Positions 36,701 through 47,933 of a DNA stretch of 64,000 nucleotides are shown one piece after another (positions within the stretch are counted from its first letter, which is position 1; every line of letters starts with the position of its first letter). The DNA is taken from assembly GCA_016490735.1 (NCBI GenBank), contig JAEMWC010000754.1:327501-391500 (forward strand), given 5' to 3'. The translations under genes were made by a program, and so were the position numbers. Under the pieces are notes generated by a model. It saw only the letters and a list, made by a program, of their open reading frames with translations, was not told the DNA's origin and searched no databases. Source of the DNA: Pachyseris speciosa. Its lineage: Eukaryota > Cnidaria > Anthozoa > Scleractinia > Pachyseridae.

Positions 36701-39700
36701 AGGATTGATTGATTGATCGATTGACTGATGTCAAAGGAGACAGAACTGAGTACAATACCAGTTACTAGTTTAACTCCAAGTTGCTTTTTTGTTTCATTAA
36801 GTGAATTAAGGTTACCGTGTACCTTCAGGGGTGTCTCTAATCTAAGTGTTGTAGCGGCTCCCGATTACGTCCCAGATACCATAAACCGTATATCAAATTA
36901 AAACTAATTGAACTAGCTATTTGAATATTTCATTAATTTTGTGAGAAAGTGAATTACTGAACACTCTGTCAAGTTTAAACTCAAAGGTGTAAATTAACTT
37001 TTGAAAGCTACAACTAAATGTGATTTTTGTATTTAGGAAAATTGATATTTTTCTCGAAGTCTGGAAACCAGACGCTAAAAAAACGTGTTGGGGTTTTCCT
37101 TTATTCAACTGCGTTCAAAAGTTACAGAGCATTTTCAAATTCGCTAGAAAAAGAGACGGAGCGGGCGCACGGAAATGGCTCTCAGCGAAAAACGGTTTTG
37201 AATTATCTAATTCCCCAACACGTTTTTGTTGAAGATAAGTTAATCTAGCAGCTGTCCAAATTTGATCGAAATCGAACAAATCGCCCTTGAGTTGTAACTC
37301 TTGAAAGTGGCCTCTTCAAGACAAAAATAAACTTTGCGAAAACAGCACTTAAAAAAAATCTTCACTACACAAACACCGCCCGCAAACACCTCTATCGACG
37401 ATCGGCCAATCAATTTACGCTAACTTTTCTTCCGGTCACCAACTGTGGAAATTTTCCGCGTAATTTTATCTGCACGAAAACTCTCATGCTACAAACAGTT
37501 CACTGGTTCATCATTTTGTTACATATTCTCCGGCTTTGACTAAGTTTACCTGACCCATCATCATAGCCGAAAAACTAAAAGCGCACAACCTTCATGAAGC
37601 AAAGCAACTTTTTCGTGTGCAATACTTCCCACGCAAATCGCTCCGGTTGGCTGCATTCGCATTAACATATTGTCCATGTTTACATCCGGTGCATATAGGT
37701 TTTTTTTGCGTGAAAGATCACAGTAAAAAGTTCATTTTTATGGAGAAAAATAAAAATCGAAAATTTTATACCCTGAACGTACACGGTAACCTTAACTAAT
37801 TTCACATACCTATAAAATCTTGAGCAGTGTAAAGTGAGCTCCTTCAGTGGAAGAATACTTCAAATATTCCAAAAAGAAGTATGCATGTATATTTATAATG
37901 CCCTCAAGAGGCCGATTCTTACTAGTTTTTTAATAGTTGCAAGTCAGGTCCAGACTGTTTAAGGCACTTGCTGTCACTAAGAAGACCGTCCACTTAGGGT
38001 GCATTTTTTTGGGATAATCCAGTTCAGGATCAATCATCCAAGATCACTTGGGTCATAGTATATCAAAGGAACTGAGGAATCCAATCTGGGAAAGGAATTT
38101 TCAGTTCTTTAACCCATTGACTCCTACACCGGCCGAAAAGGCCGCCAAGACTGCCATACTTTCTCAATCACATGAATATTGCCTTAACTGCCAGTTGTGA
38201 GCACAAAATGGAATGTCCTTTAAATTTGGATATCCAATAAACACAAGAAACATAGCGATTTTTACCAAATATGGCCTTTTGAGTTTGGACAAGAACGAAA
38301 CTGACCATTTTTAACGTCAAAGAGAAGCGACAAAAATGCCCCTTTTTTGCCTTTGTTTTTTAAAGAAATCATCATTGAAATTAACCAAACTTCAACCATC
38401 ATAACAAAATTCAGTCCTTGCTCTAGCTTAGAAATGACTTTTTTGTTCATATTCTTCTCCTGAGTGTAGATACAACCTTTTGTCCCAGTGCATTTGGGCC
38501 TTTCCACCATTTTCAACATCTTGACCGCATTGCATGCTGAGATATCAAGGAGAATTTTTGACAGTGCCTGTTCCTTTCCCCAATTCTTTCACTGACATAT
38601 AAACTAAGTCTACAGCCACTCCGACCTACTGCCAAAAATTCTTGCTTGTTGTCATCTTCAGTGCTCAAAAATACCAAAATATGTGGCGGTAGGTCGAGAA
38701 ATTCATCAATAGCAAGCAAACCGAACTTGGGCCGTTGTTGTAGCCCCACAGATGAAAAATAGCTACATCAGAATGACATTTTCAGAAACCTTGAGCCTCC
38801 AGTGCCTTAGGACAGCACCACTTTTCCATGGTAGTTTCAAATAAAGAGTCACAAAATACTATGGATCATTTATAGGTGGAAAATCACTCTGAAAACGTAA
38901 AAACTGCTAGGAGTCAATAGGTTAATGCACCACGATCTGAGTGACCTTGGATCATCGATCCTGATCTGGATCATCCTCATAAAACGTACCCTTATTCTCC
39001 CATTCCAAAACAGGAATAAGAATTAAACAAAATAGTCCCAAAAAAGTGCCCAAAGACAATTAGTTGCTGATCTCCATGTTTGAGCTGAACATATACAATC
39101 AACTTTCCAAACGAGCATGGTTTTCCTGGCAAACAGTGCTATACATCAACCATCAGTACATGTATACACAGGGTTTTCAATAAGTTTTGAAATAGTCATC
39201 TGAGTTAACTAAAGTAGATGGCAACCTGATGAATTTTTTTCAATAATTTGAGTGAAAATTTGACAAAGTAGGGTTCTGACAAAGTAGGTGGTGATTTTTG
39301 CTGGTTGCTGACTTCTAATGAAACCCCTGTATACATGTACATATGTACCATGTATACATGTATAGATATACATGTACCATCAGTAAAATTGGCTTAAATA
39401 TTTTATCTTAACTTGTTAATATACAATGTTAGCAATGATTTTAGTACACACTAAAAATCAAGATAGGCAAATCAGTGCCTGGATAGCTCCTGTTGGTTAT
39501 GGTAAAAGTAACCCCACTGACCTCAACAGATGACTTTTGACACGATCCACACCAAGTTTTTTTACCAATTACATTTGACTTAATACTATATACTCTATCT
39601 TTCTCCAAGCAAACTGGCTTATCAAAAAGCACTCTAAAGACATAATAATTACGAGCAACCCATTTCTCTGAGATATATTGTCCTGACTGTTTAAGCAAAG

Positions 39701-42700
39701 AAGAGCTACATTCGACACCCTCAGCAACCTCAATATCCACTGTGTACCTCTCACCTTCTGTGCCAAAGTGGTACACTCCATTTAAAAAGACTGTTTTGTT
39801 AGTAGTTACAGCAACACTATGAAACTCCTTAGAAATTTGGTTCGTGTACCCTAGACCTTCAACTACAGAAAACCTATTACATCGCATTAAGGGACCAAGC
39901 CTTGATGATTTCATAAACGATGTGGATGTTGTTAACACACCACTGTAGTATTTTATCATGTCACCAAGCTCTTTCATTGTTAGTATATCACAGTCTGGGA
40001 CAACTGAGGCAAACTCCTTCAGTGACATCAGTGGGAATCGTATCGCTTTCACGATTTCCTCTCCAATAACTTGCTTCTTTATCTTGCCAGCAGGTGCTAG
40101 CCCTTGCCTTTCAATTTCTCTTGCGGCCCAACGGTCGACAGCTTTAAACAATTCCACTTCCTCAACGTATAACTTGTCCATCTTAACAACCGCTTCAACC
40201 AAAGTTCTCTCAAGTGTAACAAATTCATCCGAAGTCACCGCTTCACGCGCCTGCGTCTTAATCACTTCCCAGCATCGACCTTCCAAATCTTTAACTTCAA
40301 ATTTCTGGGCATGCAGCAGAACAGAAAACACATTAGATCCTTCCACATTATCTCGCAGGTAATAGTTACACTTCATGGCGAGTGAGGGAACCATGTATTT
40401 CTTCGCCAAATAAAATACTTGCATGACGTTGCTTCCGTTTAAGTTCACTTCTTCGCTGTATAAGTAGCGAAAAAACTCCAACAGACTCTCGTACTCACAG
40501 TCAGGCAGTTCAATTGAGTCTGTAGTCTCTGCCATTTGACCATAGAACATGGCATAGAACACAGGACTGCTGATTGCAAGCACGAATTTGTGCGCTGGGA
40601 TCACCATCTTGGCCCTCTTACTTGGCCTTCTTGATGACCTTCTTACTTTACCATTGAATTCCGCATTTGAAGCTCCAACAGTAAACTTTACATCACTAAG
40701 TAACTCATTGTTGAAAATATGCGTTGTTCTCTCTCTGACAGTTGAGATTTTTACCTGCCAGTTTCCTTCGACTCCCGCCATCATAACGCGTCAAATTTTC
40801 TTTTCAATACCATGGTAAAGACTGAGTAAAGAATCATGTAAGTCAACACAAAACGTCCCGAGCAAGCCCACACAAACCACAGGTAACCCAGGCTCTGTAT
40901 CTGCTACAATTATGGAGATTTTATATGGAAAAATACAGGGCACATATGGGGCGAAGTTCAAGTCTGGAAAATTGTAAGAAATAGGAAATAAAAAACGATG
41001 TCACTTACCATATGTGTAGTTGTGGTTGTCCTTAATACTCACATGGAGTTTCGGAAATAAGGTCCACGCCTCCAGTTGAGGGTGAAGTGGACTTTATTTT
41101 CCGAAACTCCTTGTGAGTATTAAGGACAACCACAACTATACATATGGTAAGTGACATCATTTTTTATTTCCTATTTCTTACAATTTTCCAGACTTGAACT
41201 TCGCCCCATATGTGCCCTGTATTTTTCCATATAAAATCTCTATAATTGTAGCGGATACAGAGCCTTGGTTACCTGTGCACAAACCGTCCCAAGTAATTCC
41301 CGTAGAGTAAACCCACACAAAACATCCCGTGCAAAGCGTGCAAAATGTAAAGGGGCACCTTGTTCCCTCTGTTACCTTGCTATCTCTGTTACCTTGTCAC
41401 CTCGATCTGTTGCCTCCATTACCTTGTCACCTCTGTTACCTCTGCTTACCTTGTTACCTCCGTTAACTTGTTACATAAGTTACCTTTAATGCCTTGCCTT
41501 GTTACCTCTATTACCTTGTTACCTCTGTTATACCTTGTTACCTTGTTAGCTTAGGCAACCCTAAAAGCCAGAACAGCAGAAAGGTGGAATGGCAGAAAAC
41601 CACCCCAAATCCTAAAACCAGCCAGAACGATGGAAAATAGCCCCAAATCCTAAAAGATGGAACTACTGAAATATAACTAAATAAATGAAATATAAATGCA
41701 AGGTTTGGGAAAACTGGTAATTATGTGCAATATTTATGAAGTTGTGTCAGAGAGATAGGTGATTTCCCATCAGTGTCGTGTCACAGAACGATCCCAATAA
41801 GGGACAAAAACAACCAAATATATAAAGTCCAAAGCGTGTATAACTGCAAAATACACTGTGTACATTTCCTTGCGTACATTTCAATGGAGATATGATATGG
41901 TATACAAAAACACGTCATGGAACATCTGCATGTCAACTGGCTTACCATATCATTTTAATCTCCATTGAAATCTACACAAGGAAGTGTATATTTTGTAGAA
42001 TACACGCCTTGGACTTTATATATTTGGTTATCATCATCCTTTGTCAGGCATGAACACCAATTTGGTGTGATTTTACACCCGGGGGGGGGGGGGGGGGGGC
42101 TTCCTAGTAATAGGCTAATGGGGATGTGCCGCTGGGTGGGGTCACATTTTCATGACATGATTGACTATAATGGGGTTGAATTTTTAATAGAGTTATTAGA
42201 ATGGGGTCCTACATTTTCGGGATTTTGGGGGTAAATGTACCAGAATGTTTGTACTGTAGGTGAAAAGTATTAGGTGTCCTACATTCAGTTTAGCAAATGT
42301 GTCAGTTCATTTTAGGATGACCGTACTTAAAAGGGTTTACAAGGTAGATGCATAAACAGAAACAGCAACTAAGATGGGATCACGAAAATTTGCATTTGCC
42401 CAAAAGTGACTAACATGGGGTCTATATTTTGGCGTTCTGAGAGGCCAGCGGAACATACCCAGCAAAAATTTACCCAAGTACCCCCCCCCCCCCCCCCGGG
42501 TTTCCACTGTTCCGTTTTGGTGACACAACCCCATAAATATTACACATTACCAGTTTTCCCAAACCTTGTATTTACATTGCATTTTTTTAGCTATATTTCT
42601 GTAGTTCCGTCCTTTAGGATTTGGGGGCATTTTCTGTCATTCTGGGTTTTAGGATTTGGAGTGATTTTCCGCCATTCCAGGTTTTAGGATTTAAGGGCAT

Positions 42701-45700
42701 TTTCCACCATTCCGGCTTTTAGGATTTGGGGTAATTTTCCACCATTCCAGCATTCCACTATTCCACTGTTCCAGCTTTTAGGGTTGCCTGTCACCTCTGT
42801 TACCTGCGTTACCAGTGTTACCTTGTTACCTCTGTTATATCTCTGTAACTTTGTTACCTACTGTTACCTTGTTACCTTGTTATTTTACCTTGTTACTAGT
42901 TACCTAGAGCTGTTACCTGTGTTATCATGTTACCTGAGTGTGTTACCTAATGTTACCTTGTTACCTCTGTTACCTGTTAGCTATTACCTTGTAACCTTGT
43001 TACCTCTAGCTGTTACCGTGTTACCTCTGTTACCATGTTACTTTTGTTACCTTGTTACCTTGTTACCTCTGTTACTTCGTTACCTCTGTTACCTTGTTAC
43101 TTTAAGTAACGTGGAAGTTCACTAATTTATTACGAGTTGTTTTGATTTCAGTTCTGTAGCAAATCAATTAATAACCGTGTGTTTAGAACTCTGTCGAAGA
43201 GCATGTACAGCCACTTTGCAATGCTGCACAGTATATCTGCGACTTTTTGACGGCAGACTACGTGCAAATTTACGTGTATGAATAACAAAAGACCACTTGT
43301 ATGCCATGAGTACACGCAAAGCAATTTTTACGTGCAATTTTTACACAAACATTATACGCAGTGTCCACGCAGTGTCCACTTACAATTTAGACACGCATTA
43401 CATGCATTTTACATGCGTGGACATGCTACAATCTCCCCAGCCAGTACTGTATTTATACTTGAGTGCCCCACCCCCTACAGGGGTATGAACCCAGCCTTAG
43501 AACCTAAGTGGGATAGCCCAGTCGTTTATTGATGTGTTAAATAGGTTTTTGGCTGATTTGCTGATTTGTATAAAGAGCAGTAATTGCATTGTAAGTGGCG
43601 ATTGTGACCAGAAAGCATTCATGGGCTTTTTAGTTTGTTCTTATATTGTTATGTTGGTTGTTTAAGGTCAGGTCTGATTTTGGGTATTTGGTTAATTAGC
43701 TAATAATATTGGCAACTGAAAGGTTATTCAACATTTCACAGGAGCAGGTTGGAACTCTGGTCATGACTGATATGGCAGAGAAGATGTTGGTAAGTATGAA
43801 TTCAGAAGTTGGATTCATGAAGTTGTCTTGAGTTGGCTTAAGTTGAATCTCAAGTATTGTCTGCATACACTATAGTTTTCTGGGATGTCACGCAATGCTC
43901 CCCCCAAAACACGGCTGCAAATGAGACTGCATACAGCACAACAGGCTTAAATGTTTTGGACTTGTTAAACTAAAAAGGCCTCATTCATAAGCCTCGTCTT
44001 AAAGATACTGCCATACAGTGTTAGACTGCTTGCTAGAGTTAAGTTGCGAAAATAAACAAGAAACAAAATTAAACAAGCACCAACCAAAGAAATTGATACT
44101 TGAAAAAGTTGCTTAAATTCTTTGCTTCACTAATGGCAAACAAAGTTATACATAAAAGCCAAGTGAAATTCTTGCTGCTATAAACTAGTAAGCTTTTCAA
44201 ATGTTACTTCTATATAGAAGCATAGTTTGCATCAGGGAATATCACTTGCATCCCTTCAGGGTTTAATAAAAATGTTGAGGTCTCAGATCTTTAGGAGGTT
44301 TATAAGGAGGACTAAATATTATCTCCACCCTTTGGTATTGTGGCATCACTCTAATTGTCATTAATAATTGACCACCTTAATAATTTGATTCATACTGAAT
44401 ATCTTTTTCCTAGGCTCAGTGCCAGCCTTGTGAGTTTCCAACCCTTAAACTTGTGGCAGATGAGGAATTCTTACCATTTGCTCAAAATTCCTTTGATCTT
44501 GTTGTCAGCAGTTTGAGGTGTGCTTTGGGGATTTGATTTTGTTTAGCAGTTTGGGAAATACCTATAACAGTGAAACTGTTGTTTCTTGCATGTGAGGCTC
44601 ATGTGCCATCGGGTGCTCCAGGCCATATGTGTTTGTAATAACAGAACAATAAAAAAAGGACCTTTTTTACAATCTAATTAATTTTGTTAGCATTCTAGCG
44701 GCAGGTTACTTGGAAATTATTCCTATGCAAATGCCATGATGTTGAGATAAGAAACAGCTTAAGTGTTTGGCAAAATCAAGTCATGTATAAGGTTATATAA
44801 GCCAACTTGTCACAGAAGCCTCGTCAGAACATAAAAGTTTTAAATCAGTTTATACCGGTAATTTTATATTCAGTGACCTGTGATGTTTTAAAGAATAATA
44901 TAGTTGAACTCCTATGAAGCGGCCACCTATTAAACAGCCACCTCATATTAGTTAAGAATCATATGAGGAAATGCATAAACAATTAAGTTAGATGTTAGAC
45001 AGATACAAGCACATGTAACTACAATGTTTTCCACAGGAACTGGTAGGGTAGGGCACAGGCAATTAACACTCATCTATATGTAGTGAGGTTTAAAGAGTTT
45101 CTATGATTGTTCCACTAAGTAAACCAGGTGATCATGGCTAGCTGAGTTGAAGGTGGAGATACAAAGATTTATTAGACAAGTAAATTGTTACTTACCAATG
45201 AGAGAACAGTGGCATTAAGATCATTAAATAAAGCTGTATTGAGGTAAATTAATAGGGTGAAATTAATAAATTTATTGTGCTTTGCAAGGTCATAAGTGCA
45301 AATAATTTTAATTAACTTTAGCTCTATCTGATCAGTTATTTTATTATTGTTTCTATCTTAACAGTCTCCATTGGGTGAATGATTTACCTGGAACATTTAG
45401 ACAAGTAGGTTTACAACAAATTTGATTTTATGTATATGAACTGGCACTCACTGACAGATATCAGTGTTAAATATCAACCTACTGTCTTGGTTGCTTTTCG
45501 TTTCCTATACTCTGTATTTTTCTCCCTAATTTTAGATCATGCACTGCTTAAAAGATGATGGAGTATTCATAGGAGCCATGTTTGGTGGGGAAACGCTTTA
45601 TCAACTCAGAGTTGCATTGCAATTGGCTGAAACTGAGAGAGAGGGGGTAAGTTTATGGCCAGCACAATCAAGTAGGGACATGTGGGGAATTCTTGTAAGA

Positions 45701-47933
45701 AGTGGTGGATAATTTGTCATTCTCCTGGGGCGGGGGTAGATGTGGTTCAGATGTAACAAGTGGGGGTGGGTGGGGTTAATACACATAGCTGGATGTTACT
45801 AAGTCAAAAGTATAGCTGGGTGGGGATGAATATCATAGGGTGGGGTGAGTGTAGTCCAAACATGACGAAATGGAGAGGGGAGCTTGGTGACAGGTCCAAA
45901 TTAACATACCCTAGTAGGACTAGGTGGGTAAATAATCACAGGGGGGAGAGGGTAAGTTTTGTCCATATATATTATAATATATTATTGTTAACAACGCAAA
46001 TTTTTGGTTACTTTCATCTTAGTGCTGCTTTTGTATTTTCAGGGATTTGCTCCTCATATTTCACCATTTGCAGAGGTTAGAGATCTTGGAAATCTGTTAA
46101 CAAGAAGTGGATTCTCTCTTACGACTGTGGTAAGTTCCATACAGAGCTCAGCAATCTGTTTGTTTGCTGACATATTGGGCATTATTTCATCAACTTCATA
46201 ATGTAGTACTAGAAGTTGATAGTGCACGGTCTGTGGTGTTGAATGGTTTCAATAGAGAAAGAACTGTAAGTTTTTGCTTCTGTCCCTTTCATTTTAGAGC
46301 CACCTTTTGCTTTCTTTCTTTCTGTCTTCTTTCTTGTTTTAAGGTACAGCACGTTTCTCATTTTGTGCACTAACACCTTTGCAAGAAAAATTATGTGTTA
46401 ATTTATCTTGTTGAGTGAAAGTTGTGTTTTTTCCTCCTTGGAATTTTGCATCACACTTATTTTACTTACAGAGAAATGTTACTTTTTAAGTAAAGACTGT
46501 TTTATTAGGATAATAATTTTAAAGACTGCTGTGTAGATACATTGTATTTTCTTTGAGTGAGATAGTTGCCCATCTCCTCATTTATTGGAGGAAATATTCC
46601 TCTCCAATAAGTTAATGAGCATTTTTCAAACTTCCTTGTTATTGTTTTTAGGATTATGATGAGATAACAGTAGGATATCCCAGCATTTTTGAACTAATGC
46701 ATGACCTGAAAGGAATGGGTGAAAATAATGCTTCATGGAACAGAAAGACTTTACTGCACAGGGATACCACTCTCGCAGCTTCTTCAATATATAATGGTAC
46801 TAGCCTTTTTGTGGCCACTGCACTAAGCAGTACCCTCTATGTCATCAAGTTGTTTGTCTGAGTTACTGAAAGTCTGCTGAGGGAAGGATAGGGCTGCAAA
46901 GCATGCAGTAGCCAAATTCATTCACAGAATTCGTTTTTTATCTGACTCAAGTGGCTTCTGCCATTTTTGAACACAGAAAAGAGCAATCATAAGACTGCAG
47001 ACCATCTAGCTTGTGATGTCAACCCAGTATCTTAATTATGCTCATTTAGCTTGACTCTCATAATTCAAACAAGAAATATTCCAGGAGGGTGCATGTTGGC
47101 CAGAATCATGAAGAACTCAGGTGGATTCCACACTGTCTTGCTTTCTTTTTGTTGTTTGCTTTTTGCGGAGATACTGGGTTGACGTCATGAACATTATCTG
47201 CTCCATATTTATTTGGGATTGACTTGACATGCTGTTCAAAAGAGATTAACATTTAATCAGTAATCTAATTTCCTGTGTATTATTTTTCAGAGATGTATGG
47301 TTTGGAAGGTGGTGGCATCCCAGCCACATTTTTTGTGCTTTACGTGATTGGTTGGAAGCCGCATGAAACACAAGTAAGTCAATGAGATGTCAGTTTAAAG
47401 TGTTAGAAATGCCAGTGTTAAAGCCCCGACAAAAGACTTATTCATGCATTGTATCTGATTGCACACATTAAATGTAACAAACGTGTCATGCTAGTTGCTT
47501 GGAGTGATGAGTAATGTTTCCTGACAAAAGAATGCAACCATGTATAATATGTGAATGTTCACACCACAAATCTCAGCCAAAAAAAGATTAAAATTCTAGT
47601 GTAACATTTGCAGTTATTTCATGTTATTGTTTGAAATCATTGTTTTAAGTCTTAAACTGTTGGCCTCTTTTGTGCTGATTACTAATATCATTAAACTAAT
47701 TCAATACACGAGTTGGCTCATAACAAGCCTATGGTTAATATATTTTTGTTCTCAGCTGTTATTAGAATGATAAATATTCTCACTGTCTTTTTCTGGCATC
47801 AACAGGTGTAATAAATGATACAATACTTCTTCTAATTTTGCTCTCCTTCTATTTTCAGCAAAAAGCAGCTACACGTGGTTCTGCAACAGCAAGCTTTGGT
47901 GACTTATCCAGTTTAAATAAACCAAAGAAGTAA
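28112..47933 (+). CDS. NDUFAF5: NDUFAF5, complex I assembly methyltransferase-fold arginine hydroxylase
   Basis: Complete 11-exon gene: 28112-28288, 29763-29803, 31097-31160, 43742-43789, 44414-44517, 45365-45404, 45536-45646, 46043-46129, 46652-46796, 47291-47373 and 47859-47933 (TAA). Every intron is GT-AG and the phases close to a 324-residue protein (human 345). The N-terminus ([20 protein letters not shown]) is basic and Ser/Arg-rich, like a mitochondrial presequence. It is followed by [17 protein letters not shown], equivalent to the human NIFDRDLKRKQKNWAA. The SAM-binding motif I is [15 protein letters not shown]. Further conserved blocks are [58 protein letters not shown] and [11 protein letters not shown]. 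In humans the protein hydroxylates Arg of NDUFS7 early in complex I assembly in the matrix. Intron 3 is 12.6 kb and carries the nested BTB-BACK-PHR gene. Intron 1 has a CTGT-rich repeat and a 254-bp tandem repeat. Confidence 0.96.
28480..28680. repeat. CTGT/CCGT/CCAT tetranucleotide minisatellite
   Basis: Interrupted tandem CTGT, CCGT, CCAC and CCAT tetramers over about 200 bp in NDUFAF5 intron 1. The long open frames on both strands here are a by-product of the repeat. Confidence 0.9.
28926..29586. repeat. 254-bp tandem repeat, 2.4 units, closed by an inverted piece
   Basis: GATACTTCACAA recurs at 28926, 29180 and 29434, exactly 254 bp apart, with nearly identical units. The third unit stops at about 29530 and the next 60 bp are the reverse complement of a unit junction (TTTGTGAAGTATCCTTGTTA through CATTGCTT). 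In NDUFAF5 intron 1. Confidence 0.9.
31427..31675. repeat. MITE with GGGAGGTGCAAAG ends
   Basis: GGGAGGTGCAAAGACC at left and GGTCCCTTTTGTACCTCCC at right are inverted repeats around a TTTTGG-rich centre. Near the left end of NDUFAF5 intron 3. Confidence 0.65.
32218..32466. mobile_element. piggyBac-type non-autonomous element, 5'-truncated copy
   Basis: About 250 bp matching the right end of the copy at 55217-56223 (TTTGACGTTAAAAACAGTTT, GCCGGTATTGGCTGGCACGG), ending CACCAATGGGTTAA. The left part is missing beside a G run at about 32187. Confidence 0.65.
33640..33712 (-). repeat. tRNA-derived SINE head (Leu/Ser-like)
   Basis: On the minus strand: GGATGGCCAAGCGGTTAGGG (A box) and CCAGGTTCAAATCTCGCTC (B box), as in a class II tRNA. 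No acceptor stem closes, so this is a repeat rather than a tRNA gene. Confidence 0.55.
34178..34560. repeat. Foldback MITE family with AAAGGGGCATAT ends, copy 1
   Basis: Starts AAAAGGGGCATATATTGCTT and ends GCGATATATGCCCCTTTC. The interior ACAGAAACAAAAGGATCTGA, ATGATTGATTTCTTTTGTTT also occurs at 48350-48780, 54840-55150 and 57345-57605. Confidence 0.8.
34591..34705. repeat. Perfect 57-bp palindrome with 1-nt centre
   Basis: Arms 34591-34647 and 34649-34705 are exact reverse complements as read, starting GAAAGACTTCACATGCTGGA and with centre AATTATTAAT. It lies beside a 34562-34584 mini-palindrome (CACCCTTCAATAATTGAAGG) at the end of the preceding MITE. Confidence 0.95.
38109..38925. mobile_element. 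piggyBac-type non-autonomous element, copy 2
   Basis: TTAACCCATTGACTCCTAC at left and GGAGTCAATAGGTTAA at right; both ends carry TTAA. Colinear in reverse with 55217-56223. ORFs across both copies share frames ([13 protein letters not shown]) but are interrupted and show no transposase motif. Confidence 0.75.
39441..40784 (-). CDS. BTB-BACK-PHR domain protein (BTBD1/2/3/6 family), intronless
   Basis: A single uninterrupted ORF of 447 codons on the minus strand, wholly inside intron 3 of NDUFAF5 and opposite to it. Residues about 23-135 form a BTB domain ([11 protein letters not shown]; the basic insert [12 protein letters not shown]; then [20 protein letters not shown] and [20 protein letters not shown]). 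Residues about 140-250 form a BACK domain ([18 protein letters not shown] and the acidic-hydrophobic helix after it). Residues about 300-447 form a PHR beta-sandwich ([21 protein letters not shown], with GKKTWCGSC near the end). BTBD1/2/3/6 proteins are adaptors for Cullin-3 ubiquitin ligases; which substrate this one uses cannot be told. The basic insert between BTB strands is unusual for the family. The lack of introns suggests a retrocopy, but the frame is fully open and all domains are intact, so it is probably functional. A 190-bp inverted repeat begins 94 bp upstream of the ATG. Confidence 0.9.
   Translation of the reverse strand: MMAGVEGNWQVKISTVRERTTHIFNNELLSDVKFTVGASNAEFNGKVRRSSRRPSKRAKMVIPAHKFVLAISSPVFYAMFYGQMAETTDSIELPDCEYESLLEFFRYLYSEEVNLNGSNVMQVFYLAKKYMVPSLAMKCNYYLRDNVEGSNVFSVLLHAQKFEVKDLEGRCWEVIKTQAREAVTSDEFVTLERTLVEAVVKMDKLYVEEVELFKAVDRWAAREIERQGLAPAGKIKKQVIGEEIVKAIRFPLMSLKEFASVVPDCDILTMKELGDMIKYYSGVLTTSTSFMKSSRLGPLMRCNRFSVVEGLGYTNQISKEFHSVAVTTNKTVFLNGVYHFGTEGERYTVDIEVAEGVECSSSLLKQSGQYISEKWVARNYYVFRVLFDKPVCLEKDRVYSIKSNVIGKKTWCGSCQKSSVEVSGVTFTITNRSYPGTDLPILIFSVY
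40878..41277. repeat. 190-bp inverted repeat upstream of the nested BTB gene
   Basis: Arms 40878-41067 and 41087-41277 pair almost without error (CAGGTAACCCAGGCTCTGTA against TACAGAGCCTTGGTTACCTG outside, GGAGTTTCGGAAATAAGGTC against its complement inside), with a 19-bp loop. It starts 94 bp before the ATG of the minus-strand gene. Confidence 0.9.
41340..41560 (+). repeat. TTACCTTG/TTACCTCTG minisatellite, block 1
   Basis: Irregular array of TTACCTTG and TTACCTCTG units. A second block lies at 42784-43110. Confidence 0.85.
41813..42031. repeat. Foldback MITE, AACCAAATATATAAAGTCCA arms
   Basis: Arms 41813-41903 and 41941-42030 pair with a few mismatches; the loop is about 37 bp. In NDUFAF5 intron 3. 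Confidence 0.85.
42075..42501. repeat. G-tract MITE with ACCCGGGGG ends
   Basis: Begins ACACCCGG plus a G run of about 18 and ends in a C run of about 18 plus GGGT. The interior has ATGGGGT motifs. Lies between the two TTACCT arrays. Confidence 0.7.
42784..43110 (+). repeat. TTACCT minisatellite, block 2
   Basis: Over 300 bp of GTTACCTTGTTACCTCTG-like units with frequent small changes. The long open frame across it is an artefact of the repeat. Confidence 0.9.

Noticed and set aside
38262..38749. Two adjoining minus-strand ORFs resembling ORFs at 55658-56123
   Set aside because: They lie inside copies of the piggyBac-type element. The frames are broken in the second copy and no transposase catalytic motif is visible.
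42784..43125. 113-codon ORF of Leu, Pro, Cys, Val and Tyr
   Set aside because: Entirely within the TTACCT minisatellite.
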